NCBI GenBank assembly: GCA_963546395.1
Contig: CAUUMS010000001.1
Span: 186,001 to 250,000, forward strand
Direction: 5' to 3'
From: Bacteroides_D sp963546395
Lineage (GTDB): Bacteria > Bacteroidota > Bacteroidia > Bacteroidales > CAJPTX01
DNA length: 64,000 nucleotides
Shown: positions 39,871-49,678 of the stretch, piece after piece
Layout: each line of letters starts with the position of its first letter
Numbering within the stretch: position 1 is the first letter of the stretch
The notes under the pieces: model-generated
What the model was told of the DNA's origin: nothing
Seen by the model: the letters and a program-made list of their open reading frames with translations, nothing else
The model's database searches: none
Program-made: the position numbers and the translations under genes

Positions 39871-42229
39871 TGGAGGCTTCAGTATCGACTTGCGACTCTG
39901 GCTGCAATGGGGCCGGAGCCACAAAGTCGGTGATATCAAATGCTATCTTGAGCACACGCACAACGGAGCCCTGGTTGTCGATAATGGGGGCGTAGGTCTC
40001 AATGAAAGTGTGGAGGCGACCGCCTATCTCGAGCTGGCTCCGGACGTGCCGCTTGAGGGTACCATGCTCCAGCTCCATCCAGAATTGCTGATACTCCCGC
40101 TGCTGCCGCTCGGTGAGGTGGAGGCCGTCGGAGTGGTGAGCCCGTATCACCCGCTCACGCGGCAACCGTAGCAGGGTGAGGTACTCGTCGTTGACATTCG
40201 TGATGCGCCCCTCTAGATCGTACTCCACCACGTAGCAGGCGCTCTGCATGGCGCGATTGAGGCTCTCGAGCTCCGCGGTCTGGCGGGACGATTCCTCCTG
40301 TATGGCCCGCAGCTCTTCCATGTTCTGGCGCATGGCTTCCTCCTGGGCCGACATCTCTTCAGACTGCCGCTGGGCCTCCTGCAAGAGGGTCTTGGTGCGG
40401 ATGCTGTTCTGCACTGTCACCAATGTGGAGGCAAAGCTACTCGCCACGCTCTCTATCAGCTTGATGCGATACTCGGGTATCTCGCCAAAGCAGGCGAACT
40501 CTAACACCCCTTGTAGGACACCATTCATGAGCACGGGCACAAGTAGTAACGTATCGGGAGCAGCTCCCCCGAGCCCCGAGTTAATCCGCAGGTAGGAGGG
40601 CGGAATGTCCGTGATGAGCAGCCGGTTCTCCTCTTTCGCGCAACGCCCTACAAGTCCCTCACCGAGCGCAAAGGTGGCCTGCGCGAACTTACGCACCTCG
40701 TGGGCATGCATGGCTACCATGCGCAACACGGGTTCTCCAGCCTCATTCTCTTCCTTCAGGTAGACGGCCCCCACGAGCATGTGCGTATAGCTAACCAGCT
40801 CCCGGACGATGCTGTAGGCAAAATCTTCCACGGAGGTTGCCTCACGGCGTAATAGCTCTGCCATCTTGGCCACTCCTCGCGCCGCCCAGGCCTGCTGCTC
40901 CTCTATGCTACGCTGCCGATCCTCTCGCTCCTTGGCACGGGCCAGGCTACGCTGCATCTCGAGTAGGCTCTGCCCTAGTACGTCCTCCTCAGAGGCATGA
41001 AGCGACGCGTCAAGCTGCCCTTGGCCGGTGGCTACCGCAAATCGTGCCTTCTCCTCTAGGCCAGTAAGTAGGCGATTCGTGGCCTCGGCGATACGCTCTA
41101 TCTCATCGCCCGTGTGCACCTCCAGACGGAGGGAAGGGTGGATGCTCCCCCGAGCTAGAGCCGTGATGCTGCGACTCGTGCGCTGAATGGGGACTCCCAG
41201 GCTGCGCGTGAGCAGTAGCAGTAATCCGAGTATGGCCAGCAGACCAATCATAGATACCAAGAAGATGGAACGGGCTGTGGCCGCAGGGGATTGCATAGCC
41301 ACCGTCTTAGGGGCTATCAGGCACACGGCCCAGGGGGATGAAGAGGCTCCCACCCATATTGGGGCTGACAGGAAGAAGCCCTCCTCGCCTGTGACTGAAT
41401 TACGATAGCTCTGCTGCACACCCTCCCCACGCATCATGGCCTCGCAGTAATCCCCAATGTGAGGTATGGCCGCAAAGGCATCGGTAGCGTAATGGCCGCA
41501 ACTCTCCCTCCCCAACCCGGCGACAATCTGCATGCTGGCCGATAGGAGAACGCAATAGGTCCCCTCGACGGGCCGCAGGGTGGACATCAGCGTCTCGTAG
41601 AAGTCAGCTCGCACTTCAGCCCCCACAACCCCAGCAGGGATCTTCGACTGGTCGCAGAATGGTATCCCCAGCGTGAAGGTGTACGCAGTGCTACCCATGC
41701 TGTCGAGTGCACTGAGGGCCGGGCCATGGGTGTAGATCTCCTGCCGATCCCGCACAGCGATATACGCATCATCCAGATCAAGCCCCGCCGTATCACGGAG
41801 CTCGTCAATACGTTGCGCCGCATCACCCACCCCGTAGTAACCAACCATCTCGGAGCCATTGAAGTGGCGGTAGTCGGGATTGAGGTAGCGGTAATCCACT
41901 CGGCCCCACACCGCAGAAAATTGTGGGGAGGCATTCTGTAGACGCGCAGCCTGCTCATCGAAAGCATTCAGGCGCATCAAAGCATTATCAGGGGTGAGGC
42001 CATTGAGATCGTCAGCCAACGCACGCAGGGAAGAGAGGGCCAGGTTGAGCGGTAGCGAGATACGCTGGGCATAGCCCTCAACCTTCGAGGCTTGCAGGTC
42101 TAACGACGTGCGCTCGTACTCGTTGCGAACCTCCAGGAATAGCAGCCACACCACTAGCAGCAACGTCACCCCCACAGCCGCCAGGACGGACAGCACGATC
42201 TTGTGCCGAATACGTATGCGAAACCTCAT
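39863..42229 (-). CDS. Membrane sensor: Cache-HAMP-GAF-PAS, no visible output domain
   Basis: The 788-aa protein has a membrane segment at about 11-32, a large extracytoplasmic part at about 33-315 like a double Cache domain, a second segment at about 321-341, a HAMP domain at about 342-395 (TRSLGVPIQRTSRSITALAR, then GDEIERIAEATNRLL), a coiled coil, a GAF domain at about 455-615 (FALGEGLVGRCAKEENRLLI), a long coiled coil at about 615-665, and a PAS domain at about 670-775 (NVNDEYLTLLRLPRERVI). I see no HisKA/HATPase, GGDEF, EAL, PP2C or chemoreceptor module; the chain ends with DTEASNV. It could pass signals through coiled coils to a partner protein. A TAACTTTG element is at 42264-42271. Confidence 0.82.
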   Translation of the reverse strand: MRFRIRIRHKIVLSVLAAVGVTLLLVVWLLFLEVRNEYERTSLDLQASKVEGYAQRISLPLNLALSSLRALADDLNGLTPDNALMRLNAFDEQAARLQNASPQFSAVWGRVDYRYLNPDYRHFNGSEMVGYYGVGDAAQRIDELRDTAGLDLDDAYIAVRDRQEIYTHGPALSALDSMGSTAYTFTLGIPFCDQSKIPAGVVGAEVRADFYETLMSTLRPVEGTYCVLLSASMQIVAGLGRESCGHYATDAFAAIPHIGDYCEAMMRGEGVQQSYRNSVTGEEGFFLSAPIWVGASSSPWAVCLIAPKTVAMQSPAATARSIFLVSMIGLLAILGLLLLLTRSLGVPIQRTSRSITALARGSIHPSLRLEVHTGDEIERIAEATNRLLTGLEEKARFAVATGQGQLDASLHASEEDVLGQSLLEMQRSLARAKEREDRQRSIEEQQAWAARGVAKMAELLRREATSVEDFAYSIVRELVSYTHMLVGAVYLKEENEAGEPVLRMVAMHAHEVRKFAQATFALGEGLVGRCAKEENRLLITDIPPSYLRINSGLGGAAPDTLLLVPVLMNGVLQGVLEFACFGEIPEYRIKLIESVASSFASTLVTVQNSIRTKTLLQEAQRQSEEMSAQEEAMRQNMEELRAIQEESSRQTAELESLNRAMQSACYVVEYDLEGRITNVNDEYLTLLRLPRERVIRAHHSDGLHLTERQQREYQQFWMELEHGTLKRHVRSQLEIGGRLHTFIETYAPIIDNQGSVVRVLKIAFDITDFVAPAPLQPESQVDTEASNV

Positions 42230-42263
42230 GCTAGACTGGCCGCGTGCCGCACATTAGTTCCTG

Positions 42264-42271
42264 CAAAGTTA
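42264..42271 (-). promoter_or_regulatory. -7 element (TAACTTTG) for the sensor gene
   Basis: The minus strand reads TAACTTTGCAGG 35 nt before ATG 42229, fitting TAnnTTTG; the -33 element is unclear. Confidence 0.45.
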
Positions 42272-42325
42272 GCGATTGTTTGAGAACGAGGACTCTGCAA
42301 TCCCCGCAGTGCACATCTACACCAC

Positions 42326-42353
42326 GCAATGCACAAGACTCCCTCTGCATTGC
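42326..42353. repeat. Small inverted repeat GCAATGCA/TGCATTGC downstream of the second rhomboid
   Basis: Perfect 8-bp arms with a 12-nt spacer lie in the 197-nt gap between the rhomboid stop and the sensor promoter. It may be a weak terminator or a binding site; there is no T-run on the minus strand. Confidence 0.3.
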
Positions 42354-42426
42354 CGTACAGCCCGGCCATGCACTGCGCACGCCATACCATTCGCTAAATC
42401 GTAGCCATAGCGGGCCTTTGGAAATA

Positions 42427-43104
42427 CTACCGCCTGACCCTATAGCGTATGCGCTGGCTGGGAGCTCCTGTATGCGTAACCGTGCTAAACTGGTGCCCCT
42501 CTGCATACCCAATACCTTGATCGGGCAACGTGGGAGATTTTCGATCGGCGAAAGCTAGTATCACTCCCGCTAAGGCCCCGCAAAAGTGTGATTCCCAGGA
42601 GTAGGATGGCTCGTACGGGAAGATCCCCCACACCATGCTCCCATAAAGGAATATCACAATGAGCGCTAAGGCCGCCAAGCCCCTTCGGCGACCGATAAAT
42701 CCTGCGGTGATGATGTAGGCTGCCAGGCCATAGAGCAAGCCGCTGGCCCCAACATGGTAGCTGGCTCGCCCTATAAGCCATGTGCCGATCCCAGAACCTA
42801 GCCACCCCGCAATGAGCACAAAGGGAGCACGGGATGGATAGAAGTACCACAGCGCGCATCCCAGGATGAGAAGTGGGATGAGGTTCGATAGCAAATGTTG
42901 CCCGTCGGAATGGATGAACGGAGCAGCCAGAATACCCACCAGCCCTGCTACGCTCCGCGGGTATATTCCCAGCCAGTAGAGATAATGTCGGTCTAGACCT
43001 TGGAGGGGATAGGCGAGTGCAATCAGGCCGACAGGCAGGGCTGCAAGCGTAAGGCTTACCAGAAACCGTCGTCGCTCAATGGTACGCTCTCGCCGACTGC
43101 CCAT
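42427..43104 (-). CDS. Rhomboid-family intramembrane serine protease (second)
   Basis: The 225-aa protein has about six membrane segments. Rhomboid marks are APFIHSDGQHLLSNLIPLLI, the catalytic Ser in SYHVGASGLLYG (Ser121) and the catalytic His in SWESHFCGALAG (His173). The GASGL form differs from the GASGG of the first rhomboid, and overall similarity is low, so they are not a recent duplicate. I chose ATG 43104; a GTG two codons earlier overlaps the Na/Pi stop as TAGTG and would give coupling. It lies downstream of the Na/Pi cotransporter gene in the same direction. Confidence 0.9.
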   Translation of the reverse strand: MGSRRERTIERRRFLVSLTLAALPVGLIALAYPLQGLDRHYLYWLGIYPRSVAGLVGILAAPFIHSDGQHLLSNLIPLLILGCALWYFYPSRAPFVLIAGWLGSGIGTWLIGRASYHVGASGLLYGLAAYIITAGFIGRRRGLAALALIVIFLYGSMVWGIFPYEPSYSWESHFCGALAGVILAFADRKSPTLPDQGIGYAEGHQFSTVTHTGAPSQRIRYRVRR

Positions 43105-43109
43105 GGCCA

Positions 43110-44861
43110 CTAGAGGGCTGGCTGCTTGGCCTCAATGCCATCACCCTCTAGGCCCTTGATCTGATGGTCTATCTCGGCAATATCCTCCGAGATGTTGATG
43201 ATGCTATCGCCCAACCGCTCGCACTGCGATATGAAATCGCTGTAGACGATACCAGCCTGGTAGCTGTAGACCGAGTGCTCCACGTTCTGGATGTGTTCGC
43301 TCTTGAGCAGGTTGCGGAACTGGTTGATGCTATCCTCACACTCGTAGGCATGCCCCAGATCGACGGCCGCATAATTGCCCGTGAGATTAGCCTCCATCAC
43401 CCCGAATGCCCGATCCACGAGGTCGAGCATCTGCTCGATGTTGCGCAGGATGCGCTCATTGAGCCACACGTTCTCCTCGTGCCTGCGCATGAGGATCTGG
43501 GCCATATTGTTGTTATAGTCGGCAATGTTCTCAATGTCACCAATGATCTTCAGCAACGCCTGCAACAGCTGACTCCCCTCGTAGCTAAGCTCCGCCCCCT
43601 TGATTTGCCCCAGATACTTGGCAATCTCCACCTCCACGCGATCGCTGATGTTCTCATACTTCACCACCCGCTCGTAGATCTTGCGGAGATCCTTCTCATT
43701 GGTCGTCTCGAGCATGCGGCGGACGAAGCCAAACATGCGGTAGGTACGCCGTGCGTAGGCCAGGGTCTCCTCCTTAGCCTGCTGAAGCGACAGCTCCGCC
43801 GTGGAGAGCATGCCGATGCTGATGTGCCGCAGTCGGAACTCCTCATCCTCATGCTCACGAATCGGTATGATACGCTTAGCCAGGGCCACCAACTGGGGGG
43901 TAAACCACACGAGCAGGAGCGTATTCGAGAGATTAAATACCGTGTGAAACAGCGACAGGGCAAACGGTATACTCGCCGTGCTCAGCCACGGGGACTCCAT
44001 ACCTCCACGCTGCGTCACAGCCCCAACTAGGCGCAGGAATGGAGTGAATATCAGCACCACCCAGACGACACCGAAGACGTTGAATATGAGATGAAAGAGT
44101 GCAGCCCTTCTTGCTGACACATTGCCCACAGCTGCCGCCAGATTGGCTGTGATAGTGGTACCTATGTTCTCCCCGAGCACCATGGCAGCGGCCATCGGGA
44201 AATCGATCCACCCGTTAGTACACATGATGAGCGTGAGTGCCACAGTAGCCGATGAGGACTGGACGATCACCGTGAGCAGAGCCCCCACCAGCACGAATAG
44301 GAGTACAGACCACACCCCCATCTGGGTAAACCGGGTCAAATGCTCCAGCACCGAGGGGTAGGCCGCCAGGTCGGGCACCGAACTCTTGAGGTAAGCAAGC
44401 CCCAGGAAGATCAGGGCAAAACCCAGAATCAGCTCGCCCAGCGACCGACGTGAGTCTCGCTTGCTGAATAGGAACGGCACCGCCACACCGATCAGCGGCA
44501 GCGACAGCATGCTGACATCAAATTTGAACCCCAGCAGCGAGATAATCCAGGCCGTGACCGTGGTGCCAATGTTAGCCCCCATGATTACACCCACAGCCTG
44601 CACCAGGGAGAGGAGACCCGCATTGACAAAGCTCACCACCATGACGGTGGTTGCCGATGAGGACTGGATGACGGCCGTCACCAAGAGGCCCGTCATTATC
44701 CGCTTGAAGCGCGTGCTGGTCATTGCGGCCAGCAGATCGCGCATCCTATCGCCAGCCACCTTCTGTAGCCCCTCGCTGAGCATCTTCATCCCATACAGGA
44801 AGACACCCAGCGATCCGGCCAGCGTCAGAAGGGACAAAATCGTAGAACCCACGGTATGCAT
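43110..44861 (-). CDS. Na/phosphate cotransporter with C-terminal PhoU-like domain
   Basis: The 583-aa inner-membrane protein has the two inverted NptA/PF02690 repeats with their Gln-Ser-rich motifs: TAVIQSSSATTVMVVSFV near residue 62 and LTVIVQSSSATVALTLIM near 200, each followed by a GANIGTT or GENIGTT stretch. About eight membrane segments occupy residues 5-315. The remainder (about 345-560) is helical and PhoU-like (LETTNEKDLRKIYERVVKYE, then CERLGDSIINISEDIAE), as in other bacterial NptA proteins, and probably regulates uptake. A TAACTTCG variant promoter element lies at 44895-44902. Confidence 0.92.
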   Translation of the reverse strand: MHTVGSTILSLLTLAGSLGVFLYGMKMLSEGLQKVAGDRMRDLLAAMTSTRFKRIMTGLLVTAVIQSSSATTVMVVSFVNAGLLSLVQAVGVIMGANIGTTVTAWIISLLGFKFDVSMLSLPLIGVAVPFLFSKRDSRRSLGELILGFALIFLGLAYLKSSVPDLAAYPSVLEHLTRFTQMGVWSVLLFVLVGALLTVIVQSSSATVALTLIMCTNGWIDFPMAAAMVLGENIGTTITANLAAAVGNVSARRAALFHLIFNVFGVVWVVLIFTPFLRLVGAVTQRGGMESPWLSTASIPFALSLFHTVFNLSNTLLLVWFTPQLVALAKRIIPIREHEDEEFRLRHISIGMLSTAELSLQQAKEETLAYARRTYRMFGFVRRMLETTNEKDLRKIYERVVKYENISDRVEVEIAKYLGQIKGAELSYEGSQLLQALLKIIGDIENIADYNNNMAQILMRRHEENVWLNERILRNIEQMLDLVDRAFGVMEANLTGNYAAVDLGHAYECEDSINQFRNLLKSEHIQNVEHSVYSYQAGIVYSDFISQCERLGDSIINISEDIAEIDHQIKGLEGDGIEAKQPAL

Positions 44862-44894
44862 TGGCCGGCAAGTAGTTTAGTCCGCCACACCCCG

Positions 44895-44902
44895 CGAAGT
44901 TA
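44895..44902 (-). promoter_or_regulatory. Possible variant -7 element (TAACTTCG) for the Na/Pi gene
   Basis: The minus strand reads TAACTTCGCGGGG 34 nt before ATG 44861, one base off the consensus, with the same CGGGG that follows the rpmB element. Confidence 0.3.
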
Positions 44903-45000
44903 GTAAGCTCGCACGAATAGGCTACCCACGCAGCATGCATAAGCCCAGTAGGACGCAAGCAACACATCACGCCCGGATCGCATCCATCCGAGCTCAGGGC

Positions 45001-46497
45001 TCATGGATTCTGCACGCAAAGGGGATTATTATCCACCTCCTGCACAGGAATCTTAAACTGCCATCGTGCACTAGAGGCCGGAAGCTCCATGATGCCCGAC
45101 ACGGTAGGATTATGATTTCCCGCCGCAAAACGATCTAGGTCGGCCCCCAGACGCTTCAGGTCGAAGAAACGAAAGCCTTCACCCCAGAGCTCTATACGCC
45201 GATTGCGCAACACCTCCTCCACGAGCTCCTGCCCCGTCAGGGTGCAACCTGCATACTCCGAGTCCCTCGATTCCATCAGCGTGGTAAGCGTTCTTTGTGC
45301 CTCTGCCGTGGCCCCCATGCGTGCCAGTGCCTCGGCCCGGATGAGGTACATCTCCGCAAGCCGCATGAACACGAAATCGCCCTGCGAGCTATTCCCAGAA
45401 GCGACGGCGAATTTGAACGACTGGAATTTCACATGCCGGTAGTGCACATCGGGCAACCAGCGTTTCCCTGTGGAGTCCCACCACTGCCTGCGCATGTCCG
45501 TAAGGCTCATAGTGCGGAACAGCGTCTGATTGATCACCTTGGGATTACTGCGCACATTCGTCGACCCGTAATTCCAAGCCATGTAGGCGAAGTAGGAATT
45601 GATGCCCTCATTCTGCCCTGTCGATGGGCTGTAGCCCCACAACCACTCCGTGGCCGTGATGCTGTTGAAGCCGTCCTGCAACGAAAGCCCCGACTGCAAG
45701 GTCGCCGCAGAGGTCTCTATGGCCTGCTGCGACATGGCAGCCGCCACATCCCATTGCCCCATCACCAGAGCCACCCGAGCCCGAAGCCCGTATGCCACCG
45801 CCAGGTTGATGTGACTCTTTGCCCCACGGGTGACACGTTTGAGGTTCACAATGGCCTTATCCAGGTCATCCACAATGCACTGGTACACCTCCTCCACTGT
45901 GCTACGGCGTGCCGACGAGTAATCGGGCTCAGTGCCCGTGCGAATGATGACCCCTAAACCGCTATTGTCTCCCGCAGGCACATAGCGTTGCCCGTAGAGC
46001 TGCACCAGCTGGAAGTAAGAGTATCCGCGCAGAGCCAGCAGCTCACCCATTGCCCGGTAATATGCCTCCGAATCCGTGCTATGCTGCTGCAAGGCCGTCA
46101 GACCCTTATTCGCATTCAGGATGAGGTGATAGTGGATACGCCACGGCACGTACGACAGGTTGCTCCGAGGGCTCACATGCGCATGCCATCGGGCCTCGCT
46201 GATGTGGAAATTGTTCCCCATGGAGCTATTGATGAGGTCATCGCCCAGCATGTCGTACATCAGGTGCAGGCTCTGCACCCCACAATAATCCGGGTCGTAA
46301 TTCGCCGTGTAGATGTACGAATGCATCCCCTCCACCAGCAGGGGCACATCTTCATCCTGGGTGCCAAACCGGTCACTGTCAAGCCGATCCCCATGCTTCA
46401 CGTCCAGGTAATCCTTCCTGCAACCGCCAAGCACCAACACCGCCATGCAAGCCAGCAGCCCCAGTCCAAACAGATATCTCACCCTTGCGCAGCGCAT
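45001..46497 (-). CDS. SusD/RagB-family outer-membrane lipoprotein
   Basis: The 498-aa protein is the surface-exposed partner of the SusC-like transporter encoded just upstream. It has a lipoprotein signal (LLACMAVLVLGGC, lipid Cys26 followed by RKDYLDV), the conserved N-terminal KDYLDVKHGDRLDSDRFGTQ, TPR-like helices (IHYHLILNANKGLTAL, LRGYSYFQLVQLYG) and the C-terminal SusD mark LVEEVLRNRRIELWGEGFRF. SusD proteins hold the ligand and close as a lid over the SusC barrel. No glycosidase, sulfatase, peptidase or regulator is next to the pair, so the substrate (glycan or peptide) is unknown. The gene starts at ATG 46497, 13 nt after susC. Confidence 0.93.
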   Translation of the reverse strand: MRCARVRYLFGLGLLACMAVLVLGGCRKDYLDVKHGDRLDSDRFGTQDEDVPLLVEGMHSYIYTANYDPDYCGVQSLHLMYDMLGDDLINSSMGNNFHISEARWHAHVSPRSNLSYVPWRIHYHLILNANKGLTALQQHSTDSEAYYRAMGELLALRGYSYFQLVQLYGQRYVPAGDNSGLGVIIRTGTEPDYSSARRSTVEEVYQCIVDDLDKAIVNLKRVTRGAKSHINLAVAYGLRARVALVMGQWDVAAAMSQQAIETSAATLQSGLSLQDGFNSITATEWLWGYSPSTGQNEGINSYFAYMAWNYGSTNVRSNPKVINQTLFRTMSLTDMRRQWWDSTGKRWLPDVHYRHVKFQSFKFAVASGNSSQGDFVFMRLAEMYLIRAEALARMGATAEAQRTLTTLMESRDSEYAGCTLTGQELVEEVLRNRRIELWGEGFRFFDLKRLGADLDRFAAGNHNPTVSGIMELPASSARWQFKIPVQEVDNNPLCVQNP

Positions 46498-46510
46498 ACC
46501 CCCTCCTCTG

Positions 46511-49500
46511 CTAGAATTGGATTTCCACCTTACCGCTGATAGTCCGTGCTACGGGGTACGTGAAGTCCGACACCCCAGCGTAGTTCGCCATAGGATTACT
46601 CCCCGGCCGGGGCGTGATATACCAGAGATTCTCCCCCACCACCGAGAGCTTCACGCTCTGCATTCCAAGGGGTGAGATCCACTTGCCTGGCAGTAATACC
46701 GTGATGTGCGCCGAGCGTATCGCTAGGGCGCTCGCCGACTCAAGCCACCTGTCAGAGGCTGCGGTCGACTCCTGCGCATAGCTCGCATTCAGCTGTGGAG
46801 CCCGAGCCGAAGTGTGCTGAGGTGGAGCCCAGGCCTCTTGCACTGCGTCCTTGTGCAGCGCGGCCCCATACTGTCCCAATGCCATGAGCGCGGCGTACAC
46901 CGCATCATAGTATTTGCCCCCGTACTGGTACACAGCCTGCACCCCCAGTTCCAGGGCACCAAATGTTATCTGCGTGCGGAATCCGCCATACCAATCTGGT
47001 ATCGAGCTGCCGCAGTAGCGGTAAGCCGCCCGCCCCGAGGAGAACGTCAGGGTATCCGTCCCGCGGACAAAATCCTTTGCCGGGTCAAAGGCATTATACC
47101 TCGTGTCGAGCCGGTACGTAGGCCGCCCATCGGCCTCATTGATCCCCGTCCACTCCCGAAGCCAAAAGTCGTACGGTGAATGCCCTTCGGCGTACCGTTT
47201 CGTCCCGTTCACCACGCCCCGCAGCTTAGGAGCCAGCTCGATAATGCGGCTGCGCAGCTTCGTAGCACTCGCCCCGATCTCCCAGCGAAATTGCCCCTGC
47301 TCCACCAGTGTCACGTCCAGCGAGAGCTCTATCCCGTCGTAACGAATCCGCCCCAGGTTACCCTCACGCCCCGCAAACCCCGATGACGGGGGCACCGGCA
47401 ACAGGGCATGCAAATCGTGGGAATCCTTACGGAAGAGCTCTACACCTCCGCGAATACGCCCCCACAGGGCAAAGTCCAACGCCACATTAGTCATCAGCTG
47501 CGAGGCACCCCGCAGCGTCGTGCTCCCATTGTAATCGTACAATAGCCCCCCCTGCGTCCCATTGTACTGCCCTGTCGAGAGGGCCGATCCCCATCCTGTG
47601 AACGGATCCGTAGGCTCTATGCCCACCCGTCCTATGGAGGCCCGCACCTGCAACAGCCCAAGCCACATCTGGTCACGCAGACCCGCCTCCTGATCTATGC
47701 GCCAGCCCAGGCCCACACCCCAGTAATGCCCCCAGCGAGACTCCCTGGAGTAGCGCGACGAGCCATCCAGACGATAGCTCCCCTCTATGCTATACCGATC
47801 GGCCAAAAGCAGTCCCAGTCGGGCAAAATACCCCTCGCTGCGAAACTCCCAGCTCCCCGACTCCACCTGCTCCCGGGTGCGGAAGTTGTTAAACTCCCGC
47901 AGATCCGGATGCGTCAGGTCGGCCATCTTAGCGGCATTCCGCCTCACATCCCAGAAATGCGACTCATGCCCCACCAGTAGCCCCAGCTTGTAACGCTCGG
48001 CAAATGGCCAGTCCCAGTGCAGCAGCTGGTTGAATGTTGAACTAGCGTTGCGCCCATTGCGGTAGATCAGCCGTCCACGCCCCTTTGCCTCGCCAAGCCT
48101 AGCGTTGAAAAACTCTTTTCCCAACTGCCCCTCCAGCATGTAGCTGAAATTCGATTGCACAGACAAGCCGCGGAGCAGTTGCACCCGTGCCGAGGCACGT
48201 CCCTCCAGCACGTCACGTGTCAGCGTGTTGTCATCCCAGCGCATCTCGGCCGCCGCATTGCGACCGGGCATGGCACGTATCCCGCGTGAAGACTCGTAGT
48301 CAAATCGTTTGGCCCCACTCCCATCCCGCACATACTCACCCTGCTCATCGTGCACGTGAATGGGGTATATCGGGGCTATCATCGTGGCGAAGCGGAATGG
48401 ATTAGCATTCGAATTCCCTTCTCCCGCATGCAATCTAGTTTGGGTTGTCCGCAGCAGGCGGGCCGATGTTCCCAGCGTGAGCCATCGCTTCACCGTGTAC
48501 TCACCCCCTACACGCAGCGCGTAACGCGCATAGCTCGTCCTTATGGCAAATCCCTGCTCATCCAGGTAGTTCAGCGAGGAGTATGCCCTCCAGCTGCTAT
48601 CCCGATACGCCAGGTGCAGATTATACTCCCCCCTGTAGGCTGTGCGTTCAATGGCTTTGCGCCAGTCCAGGTCGTCCCCATACAGTAACCCCTGGATCTG
48701 TTGGTTCAATGCCCCGCTGGACAGCACCGCCTCATTCCCCTTCACCCCACGAAATGGATTGTAAATCAGCTTATCGTATACCCCTTGCGAGGCCGCCTTG
48801 CGCTTCTCCGCATCGCTACGGAGATCCTGCGGATCCGACACGCTAGCGTTGTACAGCATCTGCCACACAGCCTTGTAGTAGTCCTCTGTCCCCACCGTCT
48901 CATACGTGGGAATAGCCCGCTGCACAACTCCATGCGACGTGCTGAAAGACAGACGCACCTGCCTCAGTGGAATCCGCGAACCCGTCTTACTCGTGATGAG
49001 CAGTGCTCCACCACCCCCTCGAGCCCCCTGGATGGCCAGTGCCGCAGCATCCTTCTGCACCGTGACGCTCGACACCTCAAAGGGCACAATGTCAGACAAC
49101 GGCCCCCTATACTGCATCCCATCCAGCAGTAGCAGTGGTGCCGGCGATGTCGCTGGCACCCCAAATCCGCGTATACGCAGCTCAGGGTGCGATCCCGGCT
49201 GCCCATCCCCACTCGTGACGTGCAACCCCGACACCTGTCCTGCTAGAATTTGCCCCAGATCGGTAACCACACGCTGACTGAATCGCCCGGCTCGCACCAC
49301 CACCGAGGCTCCGCCCTGTAGCGTGGGCACCACGTCCCCGTAGGCCACCGGCACCTCGGGTATCTTCGATTTCACCAGGGGCACCAGGGCCACATCTATG
49401 ACCTCTCGCCCTCCCACAGGCTCAACCCATATTGCGTAGCCCGGGTACGTAATCTCCAGCTGCGTTCCCGCCCCATTCACCCGCACGCAGTAGCGACCCG

Positions 49501-49678
49501 ATAGGTCGGATGTCACCCCCGTCCCCGAAGGGCGTAGCGCAACGGATGCCTCAGCAATAGGCCCACCCGTGTGTGCATCCACAATGCGACCCGTCACAAA
49601 CCGCTGCGCATGCGCCGCGCCTGCACAGAGCAACAGGCCGAGGAGGCACCCCAGCCACAGCTGCAACGCACGCACCAT
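46511..49678 (-). CDS. SusC/RagA-family TonB-dependent outer-membrane transporter
   Basis: The 1055-aa protein starts at ATG 49678, giving the signal peptide MVRALQLWLGCLLGLLLCAG ending at AHAQ. An N-terminal carboxypeptidase-regulatory-like domain (FVTGRIVDAHTGGPIAEASV) is followed by the plug domain at about 110-240 (LGQILAGQVSGLHVTSGDGQ, then LLLLDGMQYRGPLSDI, and VTVQKDAAALAIQGARGGGG), then a 22-strand barrel ending in TISGKVEIQF. It works with the SusD protein in TonB-driven uptake. Typical length for the family. There is no ECF sigma/anti-sigma pair or hybrid sensor next to it. Confidence 0.94.
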   Translation of the reverse strand: MVRALQLWLGCLLGLLLCAGAAHAQRFVTGRIVDAHTGGPIAEASVALRPSGTGVTSDLSGRYCVRVNGAGTQLEITYPGYAIWVEPVGGREVIDVALVPLVKSKIPEVPVAYGDVVPTLQGGASVVVRAGRFSQRVVTDLGQILAGQVSGLHVTSGDGQPGSHPELRIRGFGVPATSPAPLLLLDGMQYRGPLSDIVPFEVSSVTVQKDAAALAIQGARGGGGALLITSKTGSRIPLRQVRLSFSTSHGVVQRAIPTYETVGTEDYYKAVWQMLYNASVSDPQDLRSDAEKRKAASQGVYDKLIYNPFRGVKGNEAVLSSGALNQQIQGLLYGDDLDWRKAIERTAYRGEYNLHLAYRDSSWRAYSSLNYLDEQGFAIRTSYARYALRVGGEYTVKRWLTLGTSARLLRTTQTRLHAGEGNSNANPFRFATMIAPIYPIHVHDEQGEYVRDGSGAKRFDYESSRGIRAMPGRNAAAEMRWDDNTLTRDVLEGRASARVQLLRGLSVQSNFSYMLEGQLGKEFFNARLGEAKGRGRLIYRNGRNASSTFNQLLHWDWPFAERYKLGLLVGHESHFWDVRRNAAKMADLTHPDLREFNNFRTREQVESGSWEFRSEGYFARLGLLLADRYSIEGSYRLDGSSRYSRESRWGHYWGVGLGWRIDQEAGLRDQMWLGLLQVRASIGRVGIEPTDPFTGWGSALSTGQYNGTQGGLLYDYNGSTTLRGASQLMTNVALDFALWGRIRGGVELFRKDSHDLHALLPVPPSSGFAGREGNLGRIRYDGIELSLDVTLVEQGQFRWEIGASATKLRSRIIELAPKLRGVVNGTKRYAEGHSPYDFWLREWTGINEADGRPTYRLDTRYNAFDPAKDFVRGTDTLTFSSGRAAYRYCGSSIPDWYGGFRTQITFGALELGVQAVYQYGGKYYDAVYAALMALGQYGAALHKDAVQEAWAPPQHTSARAPQLNASYAQESTAASDRWLESASALAIRSAHITVLLPGKWISPLGMQSVKLSVVGENLWYITPRPGSNPMANYAGVSDFTYPVARTISGKVEIQF

